Assembly (NCBI GenBank): GCA_000320545.1
Contig: ADNK01002960.1
Coordinates: forward strand, 1-64,000
Direction of reading: 5' to 3'
Length of the DNA: 64,000 bases
From: Bigelowiella natans CCMP2755
Lineage: Eukaryota > Cercozoa > Chlorarachniophyceae
Shown: positions 25,360-34,323 of the stretch, piece by piece
How positions within the stretch are numbered: the first letter of the stretch is position 1
How the letters are laid out: every line of letters begins with the position of its first letter
Program-made: the position numbers and the translations under genes
The notes under the pieces: model-generated
Seen by the model: the letters and a program-made list of their open reading frames with translations, nothing else
Told to the model about the DNA's origin: nothing
Databases searched by the model: none

Positions 25360-26091
25360 ATGAGAATGTTCAAATCAAAAAACGGAAAGCCATTGGACAA
25401 ATGGCTGACGGAAGAACAATTTGGATCTTTGAAGAACAAAAGATTTTTGCATGTGACATCGTCTGACATGGACACACACAAAAGAAAACCCACTGAAGAA
25501 CTTGTTGTTGAATTTGGTCAAGGCAAGGGAACTCAACCAGCATCAAGATCAAAAGATTGCATGTCACATTGTGGATGCACTGACAGCAAAAGACCCTGGA
25601 TGGGTTGCAAATTGCATCATTTGTTCATCACTGAAAAGAGCAAAAAAGTGGCAGCTACAAACTCCATGGTTCACAAACATGAACTGAAATTGAAACAGTG
25701 TGCTGAAAAAAACAACTTGTTAGCAGACAGAGGCGATGAAAGAACATTGACAAGATTGAGCAAATTGATGAGAATGTCAGATTGCAAACAATTCAAAAAA
25801 CTCACAGACATTGAGTCAAAACCCACACACAATCCACGAAACAAAAAGCAGAAGTGCATTGATGAAACATTGGACCATGCAAACAAAGCAAAGAAAAGTG
25901 ACCATCAAGAACCTGCCACTTTCAAAGTGAAACATGGTGATGGTGGTGCAGAAGGAACTGTTAGACATGTGTTGCCCAATGATGTCAAATCAAAGAATTT
26001 TGATGGATTGTTTCTTGAACATTGCAAGAAATCTGATGACAAAGACAACATTGAACTTGAAGACAGTCATGAAAAACATCTTGGCATTTGA
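25360..26091 (+). CDS. Hypothetical element protein, Lys/His-rich
   Basis: 243 codons from the first in-frame ATG at 25,360; the frame is open upstream to 25,321 without an ATG. The product is highly charged (Lys, Asp, His), contains no Tyr and several Cys/His, and matches nothing I recognise. The motif CMSHCGCTDSKRPWMGC (about residues 63-80) is Cys/Trp rich and might be a degraded zinc-binding segment, but TpA loss can create Cys and His, so I give it little weight. It converges with the minus-strand block, overlapping the next gene tail by about 25 bp. Confidence 0.5.
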   Translation: MRMFKSKNGKPLDKWLTEEQFGSLKNKRFLHVTSSDMDTHKRKPTEELVVEFGQGKGTQPASRSKDCMSHCGCTDSKRPWMGCKLHHLFITEKSKKVAATNSMVHKHELKLKQCAEKNNLLADRGDERTLTRLSKLMRMSDCKQFKKLTDIESKPTHNPRNKKQKCIDETLDHANKAKKSDHQEPATFKVKHGDGGAEGTVRHVLPNDVKSKNFDGLFLEHCKKSDDKDNIELEDSHEKHLGI

Positions 26092-26303
26092 TCATCCACT
26101 GAAACATCATGCACAGCCCATTTCACATCTTCATTGAAATCAAATGGTTTTTTCACAATTTGCAATTTGACAAACAAATCACTGTTTTCTGTCATCAATG
26201 ATTTGTCAATTTTTTGTAATTTGTTCATCCTTTCTTCTAATTTTTTCAATCGTTTCTCCAATTCCATTGTTTTTGACAAATGTTCAACAAGATTCATCAT
26301 CAT
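26067..26303 (-). CDS. Small coiled-coil protein
   Basis: 78 codons from ATG at 26,303; a GTG at 26,336 would extend it by 11 codons and overlap the upstream gene. Residues about 5-50 form a heptad-rich helix (LVEHLSKTMELEKRLKKLEERM). The tail WAVHDVSVDDQ is unassigned. Small coiled-coil proteins are common in PLVs, but no specific family is recognised. Confidence 0.5.
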   Translation of the reverse strand: MMMNLVEHLSKTMELEKRLKKLEERMNKLQKIDKSLMTENSDLFVKLQIVKKPFDFNEDVKWAVHDVSVDDQMPRCFS

Positions 26304-26325
26304 TGACAACAATGATGAAAATTGT

Positions 26326-26826
26326 TCACTTGCCACACTTTTTGGTTGCCATCTCGTGTGCTTCTTTGAAAGTTTTGCCCAACATGAGGTTCATTCTCAT
26401 GGAAGCCATGTGTTTTTTGCTGTGATGCTTGCCATGAGCTGCTAACAAATCTTTCTGTCTTTTGGTTGATTTTTTCAACATTGCATCACTGTGGATTTTT
26501 TGTTTTGACAAAGGAACATCGTGTTCATCAACTGTCTTTTTGTCAATGTTGCGAGATGGTCCACCAAACAGAACAGAATGCAGACGGGCTCTGCTCCAAG
26601 ACTCGGCACTTTGATTTGGACGACTTCCTCCAGAACAGTGAGCTCCTTTGCCTTTGTTCATGATTTCTCTCAAAGATTTTGAAGGAACATCTAAAACTTC
26701 AGTCATGTTGGACAAGGATGCATCACCTTTGAAATGCTTGTCAGCTTTTTGTGTCCATTTGGATTTCTTGCTTTCAAAACTTCTCAACTTTGGTCTGTCT
26801 CCACCATGAAAAATGCTCTCTGTTCA
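26326..26826 (-). CDS. PLV/algal-virus conserved-type small protein (RPNQSAESWSRAR motif), start lost or non-ATG
   Basis: The open frame runs from just after the preceding TGA (26,824) to the stop at 26,326 and has no ATG before residue 28 of the 153-codon ORF beginning TTG at 26,787. Two segments look like recurring motifs of algal-virus small basic proteins: SGGSRPNQSAESWSRARLHS (middle) and HSKKHMASMRMNLMLGKTF followed by KEAH (C-terminus). I name no function. It is in the same frame as the upstream ORF 26,824-27,234, separated by one TGA and 12 codons, so the two could be one gene broken by a stop, or two genes of which the second lost its ATG. Confidence 0.5.
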
Positions 26827-27234
26827 TTTTTTCCCATCTTCTTTGCTGAGAGATTTTGGAACATGCTTTTCATTTTTGCTTGTCTTGTGCTTTTTGATGG
26901 CATCTTGAACTTTTTTGCCATTGACCCACTCAAATCCAGCATTGCCTCCCCACGAGAGCCAAGCTACGGCACCTCTTCTTTTGTTTCTTTGTCCTTGATC
27001 CATCGGTTTGCCATCTGCTTTCCATTTGTCGCATCCTGGTTTAGAAGTGTGTTGATGCTTGCTGAACCAAGCATTCATCACGACAACATCTTCAACATCT
27101 GCAGCATCGTCACATGCTAATTGTTTAGCTCTTTTCATTCCTGTTTCAATCGTGCCTTTCCAATTTAGCTTCTTCAATTTCAATGCTAATCTTGCTTTCT
27201 TGCTCACTTTCGCTGGCATTTTCGTTTTCATCAT
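26824..27234 (-). CDS. Small basic element protein (AWLSWGG motif)
   Basis: 136 codons, ATG start. Pattern: basic N-terminus, then VVVMNAWFSKHQHTSKPGCD, then RGAVAWLSWGGNAGFEWVN, then a Lys-rich tail. This W-rich arrangement recalls short uncharacterised proteins of algal viruses and phages with a GAV.WL.WGG.A...W core; I know no function. It overlaps the end of the upstream gene by 89 bp. Trp residues survive because TGG lacks TpA. No Tyr. Confidence 0.55.
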   Translation of the reverse strand: MMKTKMPAKVSKKARLALKLKKLNWKGTIETGMKRAKQLACDDAADVEDVVVMNAWFSKHQHTSKPGCDKWKADGKPMDQGQRNKRRGAVAWLSWGGNAGFEWVNGKKVQDAIKKHKTSKNEKHVPKSLSKEDGKK

Positions 27235-27769
27235 TCAATTTGAGAAGATTTTTCATGTGCTTTTTGCAAAGAATGTGTTTGTCATGACATTTTTTGATCA
27301 CAAATCTGTCACAAAAGCAACAACATGTTTTGTCGTGTTTCGTTTCATCATGACAATGATCTCTCGCATGGGCATTGATGCAATCTCCATTGTCTGTTCT
27401 GCATTGTTTTGCATCTCTACCTGGGACATTTTCATTGACACAATTTCTTTTTGTCTTCTCTTCTGCTGTCAGTTCAGCTTCTTTCTTTCGTTTCTGATGA
27501 ACCGACATTTTTTTGGCATCCACCACCGAAATCATTTGAAACACACAATCATCTCTTTCTGTGATTTGAAAGGAAGAACAACAATCACCAAAACCTTTCT
27601 TGTGTGCTCTGAAATTAGCGACATGCATTTGTGATCTCACTTTTGGATCCATTGTGGTGGAACCTACACATGTTTCTCTTGTGGTTGAACACGTGATTCT
27701 GTGAAATGTGACTTTTTTTGCAGTCATTACTTGTGACTGTGAAAAACTGTGCCATTTTAAACGAACCAT
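27146..27769 (-). CDS. Cys/His-rich element protein, possible zinc-binding
   Basis: 207 codons from ATG at 27,769. The C-terminal third has clustered metal-ligand candidates: HARDHCHDE, CCCFCDRFVIKKCHDKHILC and KKHM, followed by an acidic tail. This could be a zinc finger or RING-like fold. However, the surrounding DNA is depleted of TpA, which turns Tyr codons into Cys or His, so some of these residues are probably not ligands. The first codons ATG-GTT-CGT-TTA contain one of the rare surviving TTA sequences. Confidence 0.4.
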   Translation of the reverse strand: MVRLKWHSFSQSQVMTAKKVTFHRITCSTTRETCVGSTTMDPKVRSQMHVANFRAHKKGFGDCCSSFQITERDDCVFQMISVVDAKKMSVHQKRKKEAELTAEEKTKRNCVNENVPGRDAKQCRTDNGDCINAHARDHCHDETKHDKTCCCFCDRFVIKKCHDKHILCKKHMKNLLKLNDENENASESEQESKISIEIEEAKLERHD

Positions 27770-28008
27770 CCTTGAATTAAATCATTGGGCACAATGAGTT
27801 TGTGTTCAGGATTCATCGCAACAGTTTTGTTTTCTTTGTCCATCACAAAAACTTCTTTCAAAAAATCAAGTTGCAATTTGTTTTCTGTGTTTTGGGTGTT
27901 GTCATCGTTTGATTGTTGATCAACAGTGTCCATTGTTTGACCTGCCACATTGTTTGCTGTTGTGGGTGTTTCTTTGAAAATGGCACCACCACCTTCAATG
28001 TTGGACAT
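27757..28008 (-). CDS. Small protein sharing a C-terminal motif with the fibre-like protein
   Basis: 83 codons, ATG at 28,008, ends TAA (27,757), overlapping the next start by 13 bp. Its end, VFVMDKENKTVAMNPEHKLI followed by VPNDLIQG, parallels the downstream fibre-like protein segment FFVIDDAAQTIALGNHKIVI followed by EGDLEQG. The shared pattern is F.+D...+T+A+..HK+++..DL.QG. The two are therefore paralogous pieces, possibly a virion attachment or trunk domain. Confidence 0.45.
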   Translation of the reverse strand: MSNIEGGGAIFKETPTTANNVAGQTMDTVDQQSNDDNTQNTENKLQLDFLKEVFVMDKENKTVAMNPEHKLIVPNDLIQGWFV

Positions 28009-28044
28009 TGTTGTCAATTGTTGGATTTTTGTGTGTTGTTCAAA

Positions 28045-28971
28045 TCACATCGTGCAAGCGGCAAATCCTCCAGAATGAGAAACGAGGGCCAATTCAATTG
28101 GAGATCCAGTTCCAACATCTGGCACAACAATGCATTCATCAACAGATGGAGAAGTCAATCCAGCGGCAGATGATTTTGAAATTGCATCAGCTTCGGTAGA
28201 ATGTGGTCCAGAAATTGAGGTGTGGTTGTGTGGGTGATTTGTGGCATTGTGAAACACATCAAATGGTGCTGTGTTGGTGTCAATTTCAATGGAACCAGAC
28301 AGATCTTCAGGATTACCAAAAGTTCCAACACCCCCACCACTTGGAGCAGGTGCTGAGGATCCTCCTTGTTCGAGATCACCTTCAATCACAATTTTGTGAT
28401 TTCCCAATGCAATGGTTTGTGCAGCATCATCAATGACAAAAAATTGTTCTGACTCAGAAAGTCCAGGTTCTTGGTTGTCAAATCTTTGCTGCTCGAGGAC
28501 AACAGCATCACTGGTTTTTTGGTCGATGTCGTCATCACGAGTTTTCAATTCATTTTCTGTCTGGGTGAGTCTAGCATCATCTGAAGTGTGAAGGTCATCT
28601 AATCGACTGATTTCATTGTCAACAAACGTTGTTCCATTGGAAACATTTGTGTTCAAATCATCAACAGCAGTCAATCTGTTAGAAGTTTCAGTGGGTGATT
28701 CAGATTCCATGTCAGTTTCATTGTTGTCAACTGAAGTCTGCAAAGAAGCAATTGTGTCATCAGTTGGAGATTTGTTTGTGTCAACAGCAGTTTGCAAGTC
28801 AGCACGAGCAGTGGCATTGGCACTTTCAGAAGAATCATGATCACTGATGTGCGAATTCAAATTGTTCAATGCATTTGTAGCAGAGCTTTTTAGCTCATTG
28901 ATGGTGGGTCCTGTTGATGTGGATTGGATGTCAACATTTCCACGGAACACGGCAGTCTCAATGGAACTCAT
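28045..28971 (-). CDS. Fibre-like virion protein (coiled-coil trunk plus beta tip), predicted
   Basis: 308 codons from ATG at 28,971 (a TTG at 29,004 would add 11). The N-terminal two thirds are low-complexity, Ser/Thr/Asn/Asp rich with heptad-like repeats (TAVDTNKS, TSVDNNET, TAVDDLNTNVS), typical of a trimeric fibre stalk. The middle holds the FFVIDDAAQTIALGNHK motif shared with the small upstream protein. The end is Gly/Ser rich with hydrophobic strands. It contains no Tyr. Adjacent to other structural genes on the same strand. Function is inferred from composition and position only. Confidence 0.45.
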   Translation of the reverse strand: MSSIETAVFRGNVDIQSTSTGPTINELKSSATNALNNLNSHISDHDSSESANATARADLQTAVDTNKSPTDDTIASLQTSVDNNETDMESESPTETSNRLTAVDDLNTNVSNGTTFVDNEISRLDDLHTSDDARLTQTENELKTRDDDIDQKTSDAVVLEQQRFDNQEPGLSESEQFFVIDDAAQTIALGNHKIVIEGDLEQGGSSAPAPSGGGVGTFGNPEDLSGSIEIDTNTAPFDVFHNATNHPHNHTSISGPHSTEADAISKSSAAGLTSPSVDECIVVPDVGTGSPIELALVSHSGGFAACTM

Positions 28972-29061
28972 GTTTGCAAAGATTTGGACAATTTTTGCAA
29001 ACAAAATTTCAAAAAAACAATTTTTTGATTTGCAATCAAGTGATCGTTAGTGGGGTCTAAA

Positions 29062-29553
29062 TCAGCAATTGATGCCGACACCTTGCCAATGAAGCATCCG
29101 AGAACTACACGTGAACCTGAAGTTGACAAAACAATCATTGTTCCTTCCATTGGAAAGATTGATGTCAATTTGATCTTCCTGTGGTGATTCAGTCACTGAA
29201 CTTTCATCATTGCCATCTTCCTCTGTTTCTGCACTGACATTGTCGCTGTTTTTTTTTTCATCATCTAATTTCATTTTTTCTGCCCCTTCTTTGTTTTCTT
29301 CCATCACTTTCTTTTTGACACTGTTTTCAACTGGAACTCTTTTGATTTTTTTGGCTGGTTTTTTTGCCTCTTCTTCTTTTTCAATGGAAACGACTTCATG
29401 TCCAGCACTTTTTAGAACTGCAGGTGTTGATCTGTCTGTTGAAGTTTTTTTGTTTCTGGCACATTGAGATGTTCCTACTTCACGACACAATTCTTTCAAT
29501 TGTGTGACTCCATGACCTTTCAAAGTTTCTCCAACATTGCCAACATTGTCCAT
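29062..29553 (-). CDS. Hypothetical element protein with possible SAP-like N-terminus and acidic tail
   Basis: 163 codons from ATG at 29,553, overlapping the end of the upstream gene by 34 bp. Residues about 8-45 (LKGHGVTQLKELCREVGTSQ and following CARNK) weakly resemble an SAP helix pair, a DNA-binding motif. A Lys-rich middle (EEEAKKPAKKIKRVPVENSV) and a Glu/Asp/Ser-rich part follow, ending FVNFRFTCSSRML. No Tyr. The SAP reading is tentative. Confidence 0.4.
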   Translation of the reverse strand: MDNVGNVGETLKGHGVTQLKELCREVGTSQCARNKKTSTDRSTPAVLKSAGHEVVSIEKEEEAKKPAKKIKRVPVENSVKKKVMEENKEGAEKMKLDDEKKNSDNVSAETEEDGNDESSVTESPQEDQIDINLSNGRNNDCFVNFRFTCSSRMLHWQGVGINC

Positions 29554-31775
29554 GTGATTGCAATGCAACTACACATTTTTTTTTCATTCTGAACGAATTG
29601 TGGATTGGAAATTGCAAAGGTTGCAAAATTCAGACCATTCAATTCGATTCCACATTGTGCCCCAGTTGGCATGTTGGGATCAGAACCAGAATTCACACTG
29701 ACTGCTTCATCTGCTGTGAGATTAAATGAATTGTGTGATGGAGATGATGAACGAACATTTGATGACACAACATTTGAAGCACATTCCAAAACGGTAGATT
29801 TGCCACCATTTGCTCTTGGATTGCAAAAGGGAGGTTGGTTTCCACTTTCAAAAAAAACAACAGAAGAAGAATCATCAATGACTCGTGTGATGGGGACATT
29901 TGCATTGCTAAATCCATTTTGAACGTTGTTGCTGTCACTCATTGCCAATGCTTCAATTGTGTTCAACCTGTCGGACAACGATGAACCTTGAAATGTCAAA
30001 TCTCCAGCAATTTCAGCATCATTCACATGTGAATCTCCTGTGATGTGAATTCCATCATCATTCGATGAAATCCTGTTGGTGAAATCTGTCCCTAAATTGT
30101 CATGTGTGAAATCCATGCAACAGGTTGGACTGACGAATTCAATGCTGCCACTGTCATGAACATCTTTTCCTAAATGAACACCATCGATGTGAGGTTGTGT
30201 TGTGCTTCTCAAACCATTTGCAAAAATGGAACTTGAAAATTGATGTTCGTTGCCAGATGATGAAGTGATTGGATCAAGTTTGTTTTCTGTTGTGTTTGTT
30301 TTGTTTTCCAATGTTGTTGTTGCATTTTCCAATGTTGTTGTTTTTGTTTCAATTGGATCAAGTTTGTTTTCTGATGTGTTTGTTTTTTCACACAACATTG
30401 TTTTTGTTGTTTCCAATGTGTTCATTTTTGCAATTTGTTGTCTCACATCAACATCAATTTTTTTTTCTCCGAATGATTCAAGTTCAACTGGTGAAAAATG
30501 ATCACATGCCTCTGTCTTTTTTGCAATCCAACGATGATGTTCACACAAATTGTTGTTTGTTTCAATGGTTTCATCAATGTGAACCCCACCATTGATCGAT
30601 GTGCCTTGAACTGTGGATGAACAAATGTTTGCAATGGCAGATGACGGAACTTTGTTTTCAAAATCATCAATGCCAGTTGTCATTTCAAAATGCACGAATG
30701 CATCAACTTGACCCAACACTCTTTCAGTGTTGAAACCATGATCTTGCATGTGTTCCCAATTTGTGTTGTCATTTGAACCAACCAATGCAATTTCTGCAGG
30801 TTGACTACTGAAATCATTCAATTGATCAAATGACATCCATCGTTTTGATTGAGTAGGTGATGCAAAATTTGCTTGAAAACATTCACCCATGTCTGTGACA
30901 CTTGAATTGTTTTTCACATGAGTGGTTGATGCATTGCCCACATGCACATCTCCCGAGTTCTGATGAACATCTGTTCCAAAGACATTGTTAGGGTCAGGTC
31001 CTCTCACTGTCAATCTTTCATTGTGTTGATGATCAACACTTTTGTTGTGCAATGTTGATGGTGTTGATGCCATGTTGTTTTGTGACAAATCTGTGAAATT
31101 GGATGATTCTGCTGTGTGTGCTGAACTCACCGTAGCAACAAAATCTTTCACAACAACATCATCTGATGATGTGATTTTGTTTCCTGTCATGACCAATCCA
31201 TTTGTTGTGTCATTTGCAATTTCATTCGACAGATTGTGATCGCCTGGTGTGGTCAATTTTTCTTGAAATTTGGAATTCATCGCAAATTTCATCTCTCCAC
31301 TGACAACATCAGATGTGATTCCATGCACGAGGGCATTTCTCGGGTCCATGCGAACAGCATCTACATGCAGGTTGCTAAAACTAGCATTAGTGGATGAAAT
31401 TTGAGCTGAAGTTGTGCCATCATTTTTCAAACCATCAATGTGAACATCTCTAGATGAAAGGTGCAAACCGCTCATGTCGGATGATGTTCCACTCGTGCAA
31501 TCAGAACCCAATTGATTCACAAAATCAATGTGACCAAAAGGAGACACTGATTCTGTTGAAGAATCACCACCCAGATCAACACCCACAAAAAGTCCGTTTT
31601 GGTTTCCTGTGTTTTGAAATTTCACACCATTCACAGATGCACCTTTGTCAAAATCAATGTCATTCGAATTGCTCGCAATCCCAACTACACCTCCAGCTGA
31701 AGAATTGTTGTCATTGTTTGTTTCACCAGATGCATTGGGGTTGGGAATGAGTTCACCTGTGACACCAACACTCAT
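29520..31775 (-). CDS. Large beta-rich virion-like protein (751 codons), function unknown
   Basis: Starts at ATG 31,775 (MSVGVTGELIPNPN); it overlaps the minor capsid gene end by 23 bp. It is Asn/Ser/Asp/Thr rich with short repeated strand-like units (HIDGVHLG, HIDGLKND, GVHIDETIETN, DIHV-like blocks) and a central coiled segment of near-repeats (KTNTSENKLDPIETKTTTLE, then KTNTTENKLDPI). This resembles long phage or PLV tail-fibre or spike proteins. No Tyr in 751 residues. It is the largest gene of the structural block and lies just downstream of the capsid genes. Confidence 0.5.
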   Translation of the reverse strand: MSVGVTGELIPNPNASGETNNDNNSSAGGVVGIASNSNDIDFDKGASVNGVKFQNTGNQNGLFVGVDLGGDSSTESVSPFGHIDFVNQLGSDCTSGTSSDMSGLHLSSRDVHIDGLKNDGTTSAQISSTNASFSNLHVDAVRMDPRNALVHGITSDVVSGEMKFAMNSKFQEKLTTPGDHNLSNEIANDTTNGLVMTGNKITSSDDVVVKDFVATVSSAHTAESSNFTDLSQNNMASTPSTLHNKSVDHQHNERLTVRGPDPNNVFGTDVHQNSGDVHVGNASTTHVKNNSSVTDMGECFQANFASPTQSKRWMSFDQLNDFSSQPAEIALVGSNDNTNWEHMQDHGFNTERVLGQVDAFVHFEMTTGIDDFENKVPSSAIANICSSTVQGTSINGGVHIDETIETNNNLCEHHRWIAKKTEACDHFSPVELESFGEKKIDVDVRQQIAKMNTLETTKTMLCEKTNTSENKLDPIETKTTTLENATTTLENKTNTTENKLDPITSSSGNEHQFSSSIFANGLRSTTQPHIDGVHLGKDVHDSGSIEFVSPTCCMDFTHDNLGTDFTNRISSNDDGIHITGDSHVNDAEIAGDLTFQGSSLSDRLNTIEALAMSDSNNVQNGFSNANVPITRVIDDSSSVVFFESGNQPPFCNPRANGGKSTVLECASNVVSSNVRSSSPSHNSFNLTADEAVSVNSGSDPNMPTGAQCGIELNGLNFATFAISNPQFVQNEKKMCSCIAITWTMLAMLEKL

Positions 31776-32520
31776 TTTTGTTGACAATGATTAGATGTTT
31801 TTTTTCTTGTTCATTCTGATGAAACAAAGATGCCATCATGGAATGATCCATGCCATTGTTTTGGATTTCATCTCCATCACCATCTGCTGATGCAAATTTT
31901 GAGTTGCTCACATTCTTTGTTTTCATTGATTCAATCCTTTCACTTGGTTTTTCATTGTCATGCAAAATGCTTCCAAAGGAAACATCGCCGCTAACTTCAT
32001 GAACTGTGTTTGATGATTGACCTGCTAATTCTGTGTCCAGTTGTGAATCAGTTTGGACATGAACAGGTTTTGGCGAAAGATTGCTCACATCATCTGCCAC
32101 GTGCAATGCAGAAAGAGGTGTAGTGTCATCACAACCTGAAAATTTGGAGCATTCGTTTTTGATCATTTTGAAACTGTTGCTACAACCTGCACTAAATTTT
32201 CCTGTTTTAGCATTGTGCACAGGAGCAAAAGTTCCCACTGATGAGGCATTGGTTGAAAGTTTAGTTTGCAATTCTGTTGCTAATTCAGCAGCAGAATGAT
32301 TTTGTTTTGTCAATTCTGTGCTTGTTTTGTTTCCAGAACTGTTCTCAATTTCTGAAATGTCATTTTCAGCAGAAACATTGCAACAAGTAATTGGAAATCT
32401 TGCTCTTGAAACAGACACAGAAGATGCATTTTCAATCACACTGTTCAATTGATGATTTGAATCATTGGTTGTTCCAGCAATTCTGTCTTTGCTGTCAAAA
32501 TGAATTTTGTGTTGTTTCAC
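31753..32520 (-). CDS. Minor capsid/penton-like protein, predicted
   Basis: 255 codons from a GTG at 32,520; there is no in-frame ATG between the upstream TGA and the conserved N-terminus. The beginning, HKIHFDSKDRIAGTTND followed by a strand and SVSVSRARFPITCCNVS, has the layout I know from minor capsid/penton-like proteins of PLVs and related algal viruses (an FDS..R motif, a short strand, then a FP.T..N element). Two Cys occupy positions usually aromatic. The GTG is preceded by T (aatGTGaaa), so a TATG start could have become TGTG. It overlaps the major capsid stop (GTGA). Position next to the MCP supports the call. Confidence 0.55.
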   Translation of the reverse strand: MKQHKIHFDSKDRIAGTTNDSNHQLNSVIENASSVSVSRARFPITCCNVSAENDISEIENSSGNKTSTELTKQNHSAAELATELQTKLSTNASSVGTFAPVHNAKTGKFSAGCSNSFKMIKNECSKFSGCDDTTPLSALHVADDVSNLSPKPVHVQTDSQLDTELAGQSSNTVHEVSGDVSFGSILHDNEKPSERIESMKTKNVSNSKFASADGDGDEIQNNGMDHSMMASLFHQNEQEKKHLIIVNKNECWCHR

Positions 32521-34256
32521 ATTGATTCACATTGGAAACAAATTTTCATGACACAAATTTTGGTGGAATTCAAAAATGATGAAACAATCTGAGATCTGAC
32601 TGTCATGCTTTCACCATCTTTCAACATGATGCATTGCTCGTGCATCATCAACACATCAATTTGTCTACCTGCATCATCAATTCCAGGTTGTGAAGCACCA
32701 GCACCATCTCCTCCTTCAATTTCAAGTCTCATGGTTGCTCTGTTGGTGTCAACCCCAGCACAATTTCCTTCTTTGCAGTTTTGAGTGTTGAAAATCAAAG
32801 CAGATTCACCTGCTTCTTTGAATTCTCCATGAGAAATTGCAGCATGTTTGTGATCTCCTAACAGATTTTCACCGATTCTGTTGTTCATGAAAACAACTTG
32901 AGGTAGCACATCATCATTGCCACACTCAGTGAATCTTTGTTTGTTGATCTCCCAGTGAATTCTTTCAGCACTGGTCAGATCTTCAAAGAAAAATGATGCT
33001 CCAGTGTTTGCATCAAACCCTGTTGGTCTGCTAACAATTTTGACCATTTCAAGGATTGCTAAACTTTCTTGATGTTCCTGAGAAACAGAGGTAGAAGCAT
33101 TTTGTGTTCCACTAACTGCACGGTGCACAGGGAAACTCATGGATGATCCTCTCATGCATGCTTTGGCAAGAGCAGCTTCAACAACTGGTGAAAATTCAAG
33201 AGCAGTGTGATGAACATGGCCTTGTTTGATGAAAATGTCAGCATCACCTGCTGCATCAGCATTGTCGAAAATCACAGCATTGCCATCTGAAGCAAATTCA
33301 AATTCTGACCCACCATGATGATCAAGATGAAGGCATTTGTTTTGAGACAAAAATCCGGAGCAGTGTGGTTGGAAGCAATGAACAGCTCCATCTGGTGCAA
33401 AAAGTCCATCGTGATGGAATTTTTTGCAACGACTTTCTGTTTCAAGTGATCCTTCAACAAAATCTCTACCAGCAACAATGTCAGCATCAGCAGCATCAGC
33501 ACCAATGGGAGCAGCAGACACAAATTCTGCATCAGACACAACACAAGCAACTGTGTGACCATTTCCATCAAACTTGACAACAGAACCTGGTCTCAGTTGA
33601 GTTGAGAATTGAGTTCCTACACCAAGTGCTCTTGATGGTGAAGCAGGAGTGATCACTGCAGCAACAGGAGCAGCAGCATTGGCAGCACCATGATCAGCTT
33701 GACCTGCTGGAAGAGCATTAGCTGCGACCTGAGCCACAGGTGCTTTCAATTCCAAGGTGTTGCCAGCAACATCAAACTTGCCATGAACTGTGTTGAATGA
33801 TCCTTGGTCATTGTGAACACCTTCCACATTGAGCAAATCATTTTCAACTTCTTTGGTCAACAGAGCATCTTGCAAAATTTTAGCAATGAGGTTGTGGTTG
33901 TCAATTTTTTCAATGATGTCACCTCTGCCATCTCTGATGATCATCTCTCTGAAGAGAGAATGAACTCCACCTTCAGCAAGTCTCAATCTCAATTGGTCAA
34001 CCGCTGGCAAATCAGCATCTCCAGCTGTTCTGGCAGCAACATTCAATTGAAAATGCAATTCAGATGGGTCCACTGCTCTTTGTTGAGCTGGAATGAAAAA
34101 ACGCATTTTGGTGTTCGCTTTTTTGGCATTGTTACCACTTTTCATCTCTTCTCCAAAGTGAGAGACTGAATCAACAAAAATTTTGTCCATGGGGGGCAAA
34201 CTGTAGTCGATTTCTGGAAATCCACTGACATCGGTAGTTTTGCTAATTGCATCCAC
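32517..34256 (-). CDS. Major capsid protein (double-jelly-roll type), predicted
   Basis: 579 codons from GTG 34,256; the first ATG is 22 codons later (MDKIFVDSVSHFGEEM). Length, strand-rich composition, the N-terminal layout (VDSV... then RFFIPAQQRAVDPSELHFQL) and position beside the minor capsid and packaging ATPase genes fit PLV double-jelly-roll capsid proteins. A jelly-roll fold is inferred, not demonstrated. Tyr is almost absent: one residue (EIDYSLPP), whose codon sits in a gaC-TAC context. His is abundant (KFHHDGLFA, HLDHHGG). The start (gatGTGgat) would be TATG if the G were A. Probably decayed. Confidence 0.6.
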   Translation of the reverse strand: MDAISKTTDVSGFPEIDYSLPPMDKIFVDSVSHFGEEMKSGNNAKKANTKMRFFIPAQQRAVDPSELHFQLNVAARTAGDADLPAVDQLRLRLAEGGVHSLFREMIIRDGRGDIIEKIDNHNLIAKILQDALLTKEVENDLLNVEGVHNDQGSFNTVHGKFDVAGNTLELKAPVAQVAANALPAGQADHGAANAAAPVAAVITPASPSRALGVGTQFSTQLRPGSVVKFDGNGHTVACVVSDAEFVSAAPIGADAADADIVAGRDFVEGSLETESRCKKFHHDGLFAPDGAVHCFQPHCSGFLSQNKCLHLDHHGGSEFEFASDGNAVIFDNADAAGDADIFIKQGHVHHTALEFSPVVEAALAKACMRGSSMSFPVHRAVSGTQNASTSVSQEHQESLAILEMVKIVSRPTGFDANTGASFFFEDLTSAERIHWEINKQRFTECGNDDVLPQVVFMNNRIGENLLGDHKHAAISHGEFKEAGESALIFNTQNCKEGNCAGVDTNRATMRLEIEGGDGAGASQPGIDDAGRQIDVLMMHEQCIMLKDGESMTVRSQIVSSFLNSTKICVMKICFQCESM

Positions 34257-34323
34257 ATCATCAACATGTGGACAAAAAAAATTGTGTCAAAACGAAGCTG
34301 ATTTTTTCATGATGTTTTTTTTT

